Shown here piece after piece: positions 7,718 through 17,274 of a stretch of DNA of 41,346 bases (positions are counted from its first letter, which is position 1; each line of letters begins with the position of its first letter). Below the pieces are notes generated by a model that did not search any database, was not told where the DNA came from, and worked only from the letters and a program-made list of their open reading frames with translations. The stretch comes from Bacillota bacterium. GTDB taxonomy: Bacteria; Bacillota; Clostridia; Peptostreptococcales; Anaerovoracaceae. Where the stretch lies: contig JAHZHL010000010.1 in NCBI GenBank assembly GCA_019420305.1, positions 1-41,346 on the forward strand, read 5' to 3'. Both the position numbers and the translations under genes were made by a program.

Positions 7718-8323
7718 ATGGACAGGCTCAGTGTCATGCTGATTGGGGCGATCTGCTTTTTAATCTTCACAAGCGCGGCGGCCATTTATACGACCTGGTT
7801 TCGCAATGAGGATGCCGAGACTTTGGCCAGCAGCCCGGAGCAGATTCAAGAAGAAATGTCTCTCGCCAACATTGCGATGAACACACAGGCTCAGGTAATC
7901 AACGGGGGAGGGAGGGACATGTGGATTCGCGCGGAGGTTCAAATGCCGGAAGAAAGCGCGGCGCTGGGAAAAACACAGTATCAGCTGGTATCGGATGCGA
8001 TTGCCGAAAATCCGGGAGACGCGGAAAAAGAAAAGGGCGTCTGGGAACTGGAGGAGGACGGGTATTATTATTACAGCGTTCCGGTACGTCCGGGCGAACA
8101 GTCGCGTTCTCTCTTTCAGTCTGTCCGGGCAGTAAAAAAGCAGGGAGGACCGTCCGCCCGCGCGGGAAACAGCCGTACAAATGTTCCGGCAGAGAGTGTT
8201 AAGGTACGAGCTGAGGGAATCCAGGTGAACTGGGTCAGCCGGGAAGCGAAAACCTGTCAGCAAGCGTACCGGCTGTTTGAATTGTATCAGCCGATCTGGG
8301 ATGATCGGGCGGAGTTTGTGTGA
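7718..8323 (+). CDS. TasA/camelysin-like secreted protein (tentative)
   Basis: The 201-residue protein starts with a charged tip and a hydrophobic segment (MLIGAICFLIFTSAAAIYTT, residues 7-26), as in secreted proteins processed by SipW-like peptidases. The middle part contains DMWIRAEVQMPEES and a glycine/tyrosine-rich DGYYYYSVPVRPGEQS followed by LFQSV, a pattern common in TasA/CalY-like fibre proteins (strand with YYY, then xPGExTxxLF). The last part VKVRAEGIQVNWV fits the final strand. No SipW gene is visible in the window, and the similarity is by pattern only. A terminator follows at 8391. Confidence 0.5.
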   Translation: MDRLSVMLIGAICFLIFTSAAAIYTTWFRNEDAETLASSPEQIQEEMSLANIAMNTQAQVINGGGRDMWIRAEVQMPEESAALGKTQYQLVSDAIAENPGDAEKEKGVWELEEDGYYYYSVPVRPGEQSRSLFQSVRAVKKQGGPSARAGNSRTNVPAESVKVRAEGIQVNWVSREAKTCQQAYRLFELYQPIWDDRAEFV

Positions 8324-8390
8324 GAGGGGCTGAGCTGATTTGAGGTGAATGTGGGGAATTTCTTCTGAATAGGAATACACGCGAACAATC

Positions 8391-8416
8391 AAAAAGAGCC
8401 GAGGTAGGCTCTTTTT
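8391..8416. terminator. Rho-independent terminator
   Basis: AAAAAGAGCC (8391-8400) and GGCTCTTTTT (8407-8416) form a perfect 10-bp stem with loop GAGGTA. It has A and T runs on both sides, so it can work in both directions. It ends the 7718 gene transcript. Confidence 0.85.
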
Positions 8417-8505
8417 CTGCTTTTAAAGATTCGGCACGCTAAAACATCCAAACCGGAGCTGCTTTCTTATTTGTGTCAAACAGCCCTTTAAATGTAACAA
8501 ATCGC

Positions 8506-8535
8506 CTGAATTTTTTATCTGTTTAATGATATAAT
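8506..8535 (+). promoter_or_regulatory. Probable promoter of the transglutaminase-like gene
   Basis: A perfect TATAAT is at 8530-8535 and a weak -35 CTGAAT at 8506-8511, with an 18-nt spacer. The start codon is 58 bp downstream of the -10 box. Confidence 0.5.
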
Positions 8536-8593
8536 AAAAGCGTAAGTTTGGGAGATGCCTGAAAGCGAATAAACGATCATCGGAGGTTGAAAA

Positions 8594-11423
8594 ATGAAGA
8601 AACAAGTGACAGCAGTGCTGGTGGCTGCGGTTATGTTAATCTGTATGATGCCGCGGCTGAGTTTCGCGTCTGAAGCGCAAAGCGGAACGGAGAAAACGGA
8701 AGTTGCAACAGCCAGTATGAAAGGGATTTTAGCGAGCGGCGGACTGTTGGAAAGCTCCGCGAAGAAAGCCAGAACTCTGTCCGCATACGACCACAGCCAT
8801 GACCAGGAAATCATATCCGCTATGGAAAATGTGGAGGAAAGTCTTGACGTCAGAGGGTTCGGCATTTTCAAGCGGAGAAGTGGTCGAACTTAGATTCACG
8901 TATGATGACAGTGTTGAAAATATCCGTACAAAACAGAAAAAAGTTGACCAGGCTGTGGAAGAGGCATTAGAATCCGTTGATACTTCTTCTATGACAGAGG
9001 AAGAAATCGCGCTGGCATTCCATGACTATCTGGCCGCGAATATTGCGTATGACTACGATAACCTGCAAAACAGTACCTTGCCGGAGTATGCGTATGATAT
9101 TTACGGTGCTTTTGTCGAGAAAAAGGCGGTCTGTCAAGGGTACGCACTGGCATATATGTATCTTCTGCAGAAAGAAAATATCTCCTGTGGAATTGCCAGC
9201 AGCCAAGCGGCAAACCATGCCTGGAACGTGATTGAGATTGACGGCAACTGGTACCACGCGGATGCCACGTGGGATGACCCGGTATATGATAATCTGGGAA
9301 GAGTTATGCACAATTACTTTCTGATCAGTACAGATACATTGTTAAGCGATGAAGCGAAAAAAAGCGATTATATTACGGAGACACCGATAACGGAATCTTA
9401 TCAAGAGGCCACAGACAAGTCATTTGAAGATGAGTTCTGGACGAACAGCAGAGCAATGATTCATTATTATGATAAAAACTGGTATTATGCGGATAAGGAT
9501 GAGTTTAAAATTGTAAAGTATCATTATTCGCAAAAGAACGAGGAAACGCTATTGCAGGATGACTATATATGGAGGGTAATCGGAAGTAGCAGCGGGTATT
9601 ATTCCGGAAATTTCAGCCGCATGGCAGGAGTGGGAAACCAACTGTATTACACAACTCCAACTGAGATTTACAGAATGAATCTGGATAATGGAGAAAGTCT
9701 GAAAGTGTATTCCCCGGACTGTACAGATGGATATCTGTATGGACTGGGAATTCAGGACGATATGCTTGCTTACGTTGTAAAAGCGACCCCAAACTCAGAC
9801 GGAACGGAGACAGTGTTAAAAACAAATATCAATATAAAGCATACTCATAGCTGGAAGGAAATTTCACGTACAGAGGCAACCTGCATGAACGATGGTGAGA
9901 TTATTCAAAAATGTGAAGAATGCGGGATGGAAAGAACAGCAATAATTCCGGCAACCAAAGACATCAGCGGATGCAAACTCAGCTTGTCGCAAAGTAATTA
10001 TGAATATGATGGAACGGAGAAACAACCGGAAATTACTTTAAAAGATGGCGATGCCACAGTTCCTGCTCAGAATTATACCGTTCGTTATATCAATAGTGAT
10101 GGCATCGGAACTGCTTCTGCGTCCGTGACAGGAACGAACGGATATAAAGGAACTGTGGAGGAATCGTATGTTATTTCTCATACTCAGCACAAATGGGACG
10201 AAGGTACCGTGATGGTAAAGCCGACCTGCCTGAATAAGGGAGAACGCCAGTATGCCTGCGTTTACTCAAAGGTATGCCAAGAAATAAAAAAAGAAGAGAT
10301 TTCCCCAACAGGCAGCATTGCTGACTGTACATTGACATTGAGTCAAAGCAGCTATGAATATGATGGAAACTCCAAGTCTCCGACTGTAACATTAAAAGAC
10401 GGGGAACAGGTGATCCCAGCAGATAATTATACTATGAGATATATAGATAATAACCTCCCGGGAGATGCTTTTGTGGAATTGACCGGGAAGAATGGTCTGA
10501 CCGGAACGATTCGCGGAGAATTTAAAATTGTACATACACAGCATAAGTGGAGTGAGGGCCGGAGAGTGAAAGAACCCACCTGCATGCAGGAGGGAAAAAT
10601 TGAGTATCATTGTTTGTTGAATGATATTTGCAGAGAAACAAAAACAGAACCAATTCCGGCAACCAAAGACATCAGCGGATGCAAACTCGTTTTATCGCAA
10701 ATCAGCGTTATATATAACGGGAAAGCGCAGAAGCCGGGGGTTTCGTTATATGACGGAACGCAAAAGATTCCGGTATCCGTTTATCGGATCAACTATGAAA
10801 ACAATATAAATGTGGGAACCGCGAAAATTGATTTGGAAGGAATCGGAGATTACACGGGAAGTGTAACAGGCTCTTTCACGATCCGCAAAGCGGGAACTGC
10901 TATTTCTGCTGCGGGTTCCTATACAAAAACCTATGGAAGCGGAGCTTTCAGCTTGGGAGCAACAGCGGCCAGCGGTGGAAAATTGTCCTATAAATCCAGC
11001 GATACCAAAGTCGCCGCTGTCAGCAGCGACGGCCGCGTCACTCTTAAAGGCCCGGGCAGAGCGACCATCACCATCACTGCCGCGGCAACCGCAAGCTACA
11101 ATGGGGCGACCAAACGAGTGACCATCACTGTAAAACCGAAGAAAACCGCGGGATTGAAAGTGAAAAAGGGTAAAAAGCGCATGACCGTAAGATGGAAGCG
11201 GGACTCTAAAGCTACCGGTTATCAGATTACTTACGCCCAGAATAAGAAGTTCAAAAAAGGAAAGAAGAACATTACCGTCAGAAAAAATAAGACCACAAAG
11301 AAGACCATTAAAAAGCTGAAAGCAGGGAAAACTTACTATGTGAAAGTCCGGGCGTACAAGAATGCCGGGAAGACGAAACTTTACGGGAGTTACAGCGGAG
11401 TGAAGAAGGTGAAGATCAGATAG
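8594..11423 (+). CDS. Transglutaminase-like surface protein, interrupted by a one-base frameshift
   Basis: The signal peptide is encoded in one frame (MKKQVTAVLVAAVMLICMMP, from 8594), and the rest in the next frame, which is open from before 8799. If one G of the GGG at 8855-8857 is removed, the two join smoothly as DVR-GSAFSSGEVVELRF. The enzyme domain has the transglutaminase triad: Cys codon 9132 in VCQGYALAYM, His 9216 in ANHAWN, Asp 9261 in YHADATWDD. After it come three related modules with YDGT or YDGN cores separated by Cys-bearing spacers, then a bacterial Ig-like domain (YKSSDTKVAAVSSDGRVTLK), and a Lys-rich fibronectin-III-like end (YYVKVRAYKN). Exported and probably wall-associated. 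Phase variation, real inactivation or sequence error are all possible causes of the break. Confidence 0.8.
9945..10688 (+). repeat. Exact 36-bp direct repeat inside the transglutaminase-like gene
   Basis: Positions 9945-9980 and 10653-10688 are identical over 36 bp, encoding the start of the first and third Ig-like modules (IPATKDISGCKL). The identity suggests recent module duplication or conversion, and the repeat could support deletion of about 708 bp (a multiple of three) between the copies. Confidence 0.8.
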
Positions 11424-11725
11424 ATTCCCTAAAAATAAAGAGCAATACCGGTCAGCGTAGGAAGCACTGTCCCCCATAAAAGTAGAGTACTGTATGGCTA
11501 AATCAATGCCGCACATATTCATAAATATCTTTTTTCTTTTCTTCTCAAGTATCATAATAATCCTTGAGATACTTAGCGTTCGTTTTTTCGTAGTCAGAAG
11601 ATTAAGATGGCAAAGAGAATATGGTTTGGAGAGCTGACAGCAGGAAGGGGGTGTGCTTCCATTCTATAAAAATCAGTGGTAAAATAAATGCAACTATACT
11701 ACAGGAACTGAGAGGAAGAGGAAAA
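11424..11725 (+). other. Intergenic stretch between two surface-protein genes
   Basis: No gene is seen. It contains an imperfect stem, AAGTATC (11547-11553) with GATACTT (11568-11574), with an alternative pairing CTCAAG/CTTGAG (11544-11549 with 11563-11568), followed by a T run near 11583. This is a weak terminator candidate. An AT-rich segment at 11680-11705 precedes the next gene but has no clear -35/-10 pair. Confidence 0.35.
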
Positions 11726-14473
11726 ATGAAGAACAGGGCTGTGGGTATTGTGGTTTTGGGTATGATGTTGTTGTCGGTTTGCATGATGCCGGCGCAGGTT
11801 TTGGGGTATATATCAGCGGATCAAACAAGCGACTACGGACATCCGGTAGAGGGAGGTCACATTTTCTTTAATGCGGGGACCGGTTTGATTACCGGGTGTG
11901 AAGAAAGTGTGACGGGCGTAGTGATACCGGAGAAAATTGGCGGATTGGAAGTAAGAGGAATTAAAGAGAAAGCCTTTGAAAATTGCAAGGCTTTGAAAAA
12001 GGTAGTAATCGAAGCGGAAAATATCAGCATTGGAGAATTTGCTTTTTCGGAGTGCAGTGCGTTAGAAAGCATTCAATTCCCTGAATGTGTAGAACAAATT
12101 GGACAGGATGTTTTCTATAACTGCAGTTCCCTGAAATCTGTAGAGATCCCGGATGGCGTAACAAGTATAGAAAGGGGAACTTTTTATGGATGCAGTTCTC
12201 TGATTGCAGTTCAAATTCCGGAAAGTGTAACAAGTATTGGTATAAACGCATTTGAAAACTGCATAAGGTTGGAGCAGATTAAACTTCCGGAGAAGGTGAC
12301 CAGCATAGGGGGCTCCGCATTTGCCAATTGTAAATCTCTGACCGGAATAAGTCTTCCCACGGGGTTGAAAAGCCTTGGAACAAGCGCATTTTATAAATGT
12401 GAAACGCTTGGTGGGATTGTTGTAATTCCTGAGGGAATTACAACGATTGGCAGTACCCTTTTTTTGGGCTGTAAATCGTTAAAAGGGGTGAAGTTCCCAT
12501 TGAACTTAGAATCCATCGGATTTTCAGCCTTTTTTAATTGCAGCTCTTTGGAGGAAGCGGTTAACGTTCCGGAAGGCGTGACAGAAATAGCCGAAAATGC
12601 TTTTTATGGATGCAGTTCGCTGAAAGAGATTAATCTGCCGTCAACACTTACTAGTATTGGAAAGGCTGCTTTTTCTAAATGCGCAGCTCTTACATCTATT
12701 ATAGTTCCGCAAGATGTCTTGGCGATTGAATCCAATACTTTTTATGAATGCAGTCAGCTTGCATCCGCAGAACTTCCGGAAGGACTGACCTTGATCGGTG
12801 AAAGTGCGTTTTTTAATTGCGGATCCCTGAAGGAAATTACGATTCCCACCAGTGTAAGAACCATTGAGGCAAATGCTTTTTATAACTGCGGAAAAGTAGA
12901 AAAGCTGGTGATTCCGGAAGGTGTAACGGAAATTCCAGGCTGCGCGTTTTATGGCTGTGGAGCACTGAGTGAACTGAGTCTTCCGCAAAGCGTAACCAGT
13001 ATAGGCGATTCCGCATTCATGTGGTGCAGTTCCCTTACGGAAATTACTCTTCCGGAAAATCTGACTGATATAGGGGCATACGCGTTCCGAAACTGTGATA
13101 AACTGGATAATGTCATTGTCCCTGGAAGTGTGAGAGGAATTTTGGAAGAAGCTTTTTATAACTGCTATAATTTAAAAAGTGTTACACTGGGCGATGGCAT
13201 CGGAGAAATCGGAAAAAATGCTTTTGCGGGGTGCAGTCGACTGAAGACATTGTATATCCCGGAAAGCGTGATATCGATCGGTGAGGGAGCGTTTTGGGAA
13301 AAAACAGCATTATACGGTTCGGCAGGTTGCGCGGCGCAGGATTACGCGTCTGAACATGGACTCCTTTTCATTGAGTGTTCAGAGCGGCCAGAGTTTCCAT
13401 CTGATAATGAGCCCCCTGAAAATCCGGGAGGAGAATCGCCGGAAACGGGAAAGCAGCCCCAGACCATAGACGTTGCCAAAAGCTTTTCAAAAACTTACGG
13501 ATGTGAACCCTTTGAGCTGGACGCTTCCGCCAAAACGGCGCTGACTTATGAGAGCAGCGCGCCGTCAGTGGCAGCGGTTTCAGAGGACGGAACGGTCAGT
13601 GTAAAAGCCGGGGGGATCGCGACGATTACCATAACAGCAGCCGAAAATGAGAAATATAAGAGTGCTTCCGCTCGGGTTGAAATTCAGGTAAACAAAGCAT
13701 CCCAGACAATTGGAGGCATTGTGGCTGCTGACATCACGAGGACTTATGGATGCAGACCTTTCCATTTGGGCGCTTCCGCCAAAACTGCCGTGACCTATAA
13801 AAGCAGTGCGCCGGGAGTTGCGGCAGTTTCTGCAGACGGCATTGTAACGGTAAAAAGCGGAGGGATCGTGACACTTACCGTTACCGCGGTCGAAACAGCG
13901 CAGTATAAAGCTGCCACGAAAAAAGTAGTGTTAAAGATAAATCGGGCTTCTCAGACAATCAGCGGTCTCAGAAGTTACACAAAGTCTTTTCGCGTGAATG
14001 GAAGGTTTTCTCTGAATGCGAAGGCCAAGACCAAACTGACTTATAAAAGCAGCAATGGAAAAATCGCGGCGGTAAATTCTGCCGGAAAAGTTACTATGAA
14101 AAATCCGGGAAAGGTGACAATTACCATTACTGCGGCCGGAACAAACCAATACAATGGAACCAGCAGAAAGATAACGATTAATACAAAGCTAAAAAAGCCG
14201 GTTTTAAAAGTGAAAGCCTATAAAGGAAGAAAAATTCGGATCACCTGGTCGAAGGTTTCCGGGAGCAGCCGATACCAGTTATACGTCTATGATTCAAAGA
14301 AGAAAAAATATATCCGCAGGCTGACGAAGAAAGCTTCGGTGAAATCCGTTATGCATAAAGGATTGAAATCCGGGAAAGTGTATATGTATAAAGTGCGGGC
14401 TTATCGGATGGTTTCTGGGAAAAAAGTATATAGTGCCTATTCGTCTGTGAAAAAGGTGCGGGCCAAGCGATAA
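11726..14473 (+). CDS. BspA-type leucine-rich-repeat surface protein
   Basis: The frame is open from 11621, but ATG 11726 follows a purine-rich ribosome site and begins a clear signal peptide (MKNRAVGIVVLGMMLLSVCM), giving 915 residues. Some 20 tandem LRR_5 units of about 23 residues follow, each ending like AFYNCSSLKxxxIPxxVTSI; 19 have the FxxC core. After a Pro/Glu-rich linker come three Ig-like modules of about 80 residues (each starting QTI and containing TYKSSAPxVAAVS) and a Lys-rich fibronectin-III-like end. Such proteins bind host or bacterial surfaces in gut and oral anaerobes. No LPXTG motif or S-layer homology domain is seen; the basic C-terminus may bind wall polymers. A terminator follows at 14508. 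Confidence 0.92.
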   Translation: MKNRAVGIVVLGMMLLSVCMMPAQVLGYISADQTSDYGHPVEGGHIFFNAGTGLITGCEESVTGVVIPEKIGGLEVRGIKEKAFENCKALKKVVIEAENISIGEFAFSECSALESIQFPECVEQIGQDVFYNCSSLKSVEIPDGVTSIERGTFYGCSSLIAVQIPESVTSIGINAFENCIRLEQIKLPEKVTSIGGSAFANCKSLTGISLPTGLKSLGTSAFYKCETLGGIVVIPEGITTIGSTLFLGCKSLKGVKFPLNLESIGFSAFFNCSSLEEAVNVPEGVTEIAENAFYGCSSLKEINLPSTLTSIGKAAFSKCAALTSIIVPQDVLAIESNTFYECSQLASAELPEGLTLIGESAFFNCGSLKEITIPTSVRTIEANAFYNCGKVEKLVIPEGVTEIPGCAFYGCGALSELSLPQSVTSIGDSAFMWCSSLTEITLPENLTDIGAYAFRNCDKLDNVIVPGSVRGILEEAFYNCYNLKSVTLGDGIGEIGKNAFAGCSRLKTLYIPESVISIGEGAFWEKTALYGSAGCAAQDYASEHGLLFIECSERPEFPSDNEPPENPGGESPETGKQPQTIDVAKSFSKTYGCEPFELDASAKTALTYESSAPSVAAVSEDGTVSVKAGGIATITITAAENEKYKSASARVEIQVNKASQTIGGIVAADITRTYGCRPFHLGASAKTAVTYKSSAPGVAAVSADGIVTVKSGGIVTLTVTAVETAQYKAATKKVVLKINRASQTISGLRSYTKSFRVNGRFSLNAKAKTKLTYKSSNGKIAAVNSAGKVTMKNPGKVTITITAAGTNQYNGTSRKITINTKLKKPVLKVKAYKGRKIRITWSKVSGSSRYQLYVYDSKKKKYIRRLTKKASVKSVMHKGLKSGKVYMYKVRAYRMVSGKKVYSAYSSVKKVRAKR

Positions 14474-14507
14474 TTGTGAGGCTGCGGGACGGAAATAGTA
14501 AGTGGAC

Positions 14508-14536
14508 AAGAGCAGTGAGAAACGCTGCTCTTTTTT
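14508..14536 (+). terminator. Rho-independent terminator
   Basis: AAGAGCAGTG (14508-14517) pairs with CGCTGCTCTT (14523-14532), one pair being G-U, followed by TTTT. It separates the surface-protein genes from the zinc-ribbon array. Confidence 0.85.
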
Positions 14537-14581
14537 ATACCTGATTTTAGTTCCTCCTTTTGACAAAATGCGCCGTTTTTT

Positions 14582-14613
14582 TTGAAAGTTTAAGAGGTGT
14601 AAAACTATATAAT
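14582..14613 (+). promoter_or_regulatory. Candidate promoter of the zinc-ribbon array
   Basis: TTGAAA at 14582-14587 lies 17 nt before CTATAT (14605-14610) and 20 nt before a perfect TATAAT (14608-14613). It sits between the terminator and the first array gene. No other convincing promoter was seen between array genes, whose gaps are mostly below 70 bp. Confidence 0.45.
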
Positions 14614-14650
14614 TATAACGGAGACAGTCCATATAGAAAGAGGTGACAGG

Positions 14651-15769
14651 ATGAAGTGCAAAAAATGCGGCGCGGAAATAACAGAAAACGCAAAATTTTG
14701 CGGATATTGCGGACAAGATCAGCAAGCGCCTTTAGAAAAAAGCGGAGACGCGTCAAAGAAGAAACGGATGATCCTCATATGCGCGATCCTGGCAGCTTTA
14801 CTGCTGGCGGCGGGAGCGATTTTGCAGCAGAGTGGTGTATTCGAAAAGCAGATTGAAACCGCGGATACGATTTCTCTGGAGGATTCTTACCGTCTGGAGG
14901 ATGGGCAACTAAATCTGGGGAAACTGGAAGTTTCTTATCCGGATGGAGGAACGGAAACGATTGCGGGTTATGACGTCGCCATTGATGGGATAAATTATGA
15001 AACAGACAAGGGCGTTGTACGCGCGTCGGATTTAGAGGCGGGGGAACACAAGATTCAAATCCAGTGGGAGCGTAAGGGGCAGAAATTCCAGATCGCGGAA
15101 ACCATTACGGTGGAAGAAAGCGATCCGGCACCTCAGGAGGAGCCGACTACCGCTCCGGCAGAAGAATCCGAGCCGGATGTCAGTACAAAGGCGAAGGCGG
15201 CATATACGGAATTTTTGTCACAGAAGTTTGAGGAAAACTCGGAACGCGTTACTGACATCTCCAGGGCGACTGCTGTGGATATGAACAACGACGGCATAAA
15301 GGAAGTCCTGATTCAGTGGGATATGGCTATATATAGTATCGAGATATATACCTATTCACAGAAAAATGACGAAGTGTACGAAATGCCGGAAAACGATGCT
15401 ATGCTGAAACACATTAATATATATCGTCTGGGCGAAACTTCCGATGAGTTTAATTTTGTTCAGCGGGGAGATACGACCGGTACGGAAAACAATGTGCTCG
15501 CGAGAAAATACCGGATTACGGAAGACGGATTTGAACTGGTGATGGAACTGTCTGGGCTGCTGATTCCGCAGGAAGACTCCCAGGATATTAACGGCGAGCC
15601 GGTTTCCTATGATGAGTTTGTGGAAACTTATGATACAGTATTCAATCCGGATTATGTGCGGACACAGCCGGATTTGTGGGAGGAAGAAATGGTAGAGTCC
15701 GGGGAGTTTGCGGATCTGGATGATATGAAGTTGTATCTGAATTCGGAGTTGGGAACGGAATTGCAGTAG
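14651..15769 (+). CDS. Zinc-ribbon, single-span membrane protein with DSY-type domain and DxNxDG domain
   Basis: First gene of the array, 372 residues. A cytoplasmic zinc ribbon (C3, C6, C17, C20) is followed by a basic stretch KKKR and one membrane span (about 40-60), so the rest is predicted outside. Residues 73-155 form the array-specific module (ISLEDSYRLEDG ... VSYPDGG ... IQIQWERKG). A Pro/Glu-rich linker then leads to a C-terminal domain whose core VDMNNDGIKEVLIQWD looks like a calcium-binding-type DxNxDG loop found in FG-GAP/VCBS-like repeats. The same C-terminal type recurs in the genes at 28171 and 29121. Function unknown; envelope sensing or ligand binding is a guess. Confidence 0.85.
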   Translation: MKCKKCGAEITENAKFCGYCGQDQQAPLEKSGDASKKKRMILICAILAALLLAAGAILQQSGVFEKQIETADTISLEDSYRLEDGQLNLGKLEVSYPDGGTETIAGYDVAIDGINYETDKGVVRASDLEAGEHKIQIQWERKGQKFQIAETITVEESDPAPQEEPTTAPAEESEPDVSTKAKAAYTEFLSQKFEENSERVTDISRATAVDMNNDGIKEVLIQWDMAIYSIEIYTYSQKNDEVYEMPENDAMLKHINIYRLGETSDEFNFVQRGDTTGTENNVLARKYRITEDGFELVMELSGLLIPQEDSQDINGEPVSYDEFVETYDTVFNPDYVRTQPDLWEEEMVESGEFADLDDMKLYLNSELGTELQ

Positions 15770-15781
15770 AGGAGCAGAAAG

Positions 15782-16975
15782 ATGAAATGTAAGAAATGTG
15801 GGAAGGAAATTGCAGATGGCGTACAGTTCTGTCAGTATTGCGGATGTCCGCAAGAAACAGCGAAAGCGCATACCGGCGAAGCGGCAGAGATGAAAAAGAG
15901 GTATCAACTGAAGACGAAGGTTGTAATCATTGCGCTTGTTATTCTGTGCCTGGTTGCGGGAGGCGGGATTTTTTGGTATATGCAGAAGGAACAGGAATTA
16001 AAACAGCCGTTATATCCATTTTTAGATGCGAAGACAGCTTTGTACGGATACATTGATGCGGATGGAGAATGGAAAATTGAGCCTCAATTTAAATGGGCAA
16101 TGGATTTTAGTGAAGGGCTGGCTCCCGTAGCTACAGAAAAACTGGTATGGGGGTATATTGATAAAACAGGAAACTATGTAATTGAACCGCAGTTTATGAA
16201 TGCGGGTAATTTTAGCGAGGGTTTGGCTGCGGTCTGCGAAAATGACGCGTATGAGTATTATGGTTATATTGATAAAACGGGAGAATTTGTGATTAAGCCG
16301 CAGATTCCACAACCGATTGATCTTGAAGAATACGAATATGGCATAGACAGTATGGAGTTTCATGATGGACGCGCACTAGTGGCAAATGCGTCAGGATATG
16401 GAGGATACATAGATAAAACGGGAAAATACATTGTAGAACCATCTTATGAAGTTGCAGAGCCTTTCAGTGGTGGACTTGCTCTTGTGAAAAGGGAAGATGA
16501 ACTTTACGGTTATATTGATGAAAATGGGGAAACTGTGATCGAGCCGCAGTTTGAAGAAGCAAAGCCTTTCCATGAGGGGATGGCGGCTGTTTCCGATGGA
16601 AGCGGATATTATGGATATATTGATAAGAGTGGAATGTTTGTCGTTGATCCGGTTTTTGCCGAAGCAGGTTCCTTTAACGGAGGAATCGCGGGGGTACAGG
16701 ATCCGGAAACGATGCTTTGCGGGTATATTGATAAAAGTGGATCTTATATCATTGAACCACAATTTGAGACAGCAGTGACCTTTTATGAAGGTTTGGCTGC
16801 TGTGGGAGAGGATAGAGGACCATTTGGTTATATTAATGAAGAAGGTATATATGCGATTGAACCGCAATTTGAATGGATGAAGAATTTTAAGAATGGTCTC
16901 GCATATGTGGAAGATGAACAGGGAGGATATGGCTACATTAATAAAAGTGGAGAGTATGTGATTTATGAAAAGTAG
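15782..16975 (+). CDS. Zinc-ribbon, single-span membrane protein with WG repeats
   Basis: A 397-residue protein with zinc ribbon C3, C6, C17, C20, a basic stretch, one membrane span (VVIIALVILCLVAGGGIFWY, about 48-67) and then about nine WG-type repeats of 35-45 residues, each with a core such as YGYIDKTGxYVIEPQF and a second half FSEGLAxV. WG repeats form a beta-structured surface of uncertain binding role. The gap from the previous gene is 12 bp. It is a close paralogue of the gene at 21204, sharing repeat type and the CLVAGGGIFWYMQK span. Function unknown. Confidence 0.88.
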   Translation: MKCKKCGKEIADGVQFCQYCGCPQETAKAHTGEAAEMKKRYQLKTKVVIIALVILCLVAGGGIFWYMQKEQELKQPLYPFLDAKTALYGYIDADGEWKIEPQFKWAMDFSEGLAPVATEKLVWGYIDKTGNYVIEPQFMNAGNFSEGLAAVCENDAYEYYGYIDKTGEFVIKPQIPQPIDLEEYEYGIDSMEFHDGRALVANASGYGGYIDKTGKYIVEPSYEVAEPFSGGLALVKREDELYGYIDENGETVIEPQFEEAKPFHEGMAAVSDGSGYYGYIDKSGMFVVDPVFAEAGSFNGGIAGVQDPETMLCGYIDKSGSYIIEPQFETAVTFYEGLAAVGEDRGPFGYINEEGIYAIEPQFEWMKNFKNGLAYVEDEQGGYGYINKSGEYVIYEK

Positions 16976-16999
16976 CAGGATTTGTAGGAAGATTCGATA

Positions 17000-17257
17000 A
17001 TGGATGAAGACGGACAGGTTGCAATTTACACAAACATGGATACCGCGTCCGAAGATAAAGCGAGTGAAGTTTATTTTTCGGAGTCAATAACAAGCTCTTA
17101 TGATTTGCAGGATTATCTTCAAGGTTCCTGGGACTGCAAAGAATGTCTCCTGGGCGATGGAAATGTAAAAGCGTTCAAATTTATTCCGACCAGTGAGAAT
17201 ACCATGAATGTATATTGCTACGCGAATGGATGCTATTATGCTTTTGAGCGGGAATAG
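17000..17257 (+). CDS. Small unknown protein, possibly the end of a lost array member
   Basis: An 85-residue frame with no zinc ribbon and no membrane span. It contains DYLQGSWDCKEC and FKFIPTSENTMNVYCY, a pattern like a small beta domain that starts with a Gly-Ser-Trp (as in lipocalin-type turn motifs). The start region has only a weak AGGAAG. It sits in a gap where a member seems to have decayed, and lies in the same frame as both the preceding gene and the following membrane segment, separated from each by stop codons. It may be the C-terminal relic of a larger protein. Confidence 0.4.
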   Translation: MDEDGQVAIYTNMDTASEDKASEVYFSESITSSYDLQDYLQGSWDCKECLLGDGNVKAFKFIPTSENTMNVYCYANGCYYAFERE

Positions 17258-17274
17258 GTAAGTGGAGGAAGAAA

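Noticed and set aside
8850..8860. Programmed ribosomal frameshift
   Set aside because: There is no slippery heptamer, upstream Shine-Dalgarno-like stimulator or downstream stem at the junction; an indel is simpler.
8799..11423. Separate transglutaminase gene starting at 8799
   Set aside because: That start would give a protein without signal peptide and with a meaningless N-terminus (MTRKSYPLWKMW); the upstream frame supplies a proper signal peptide and joins after one-base correction.
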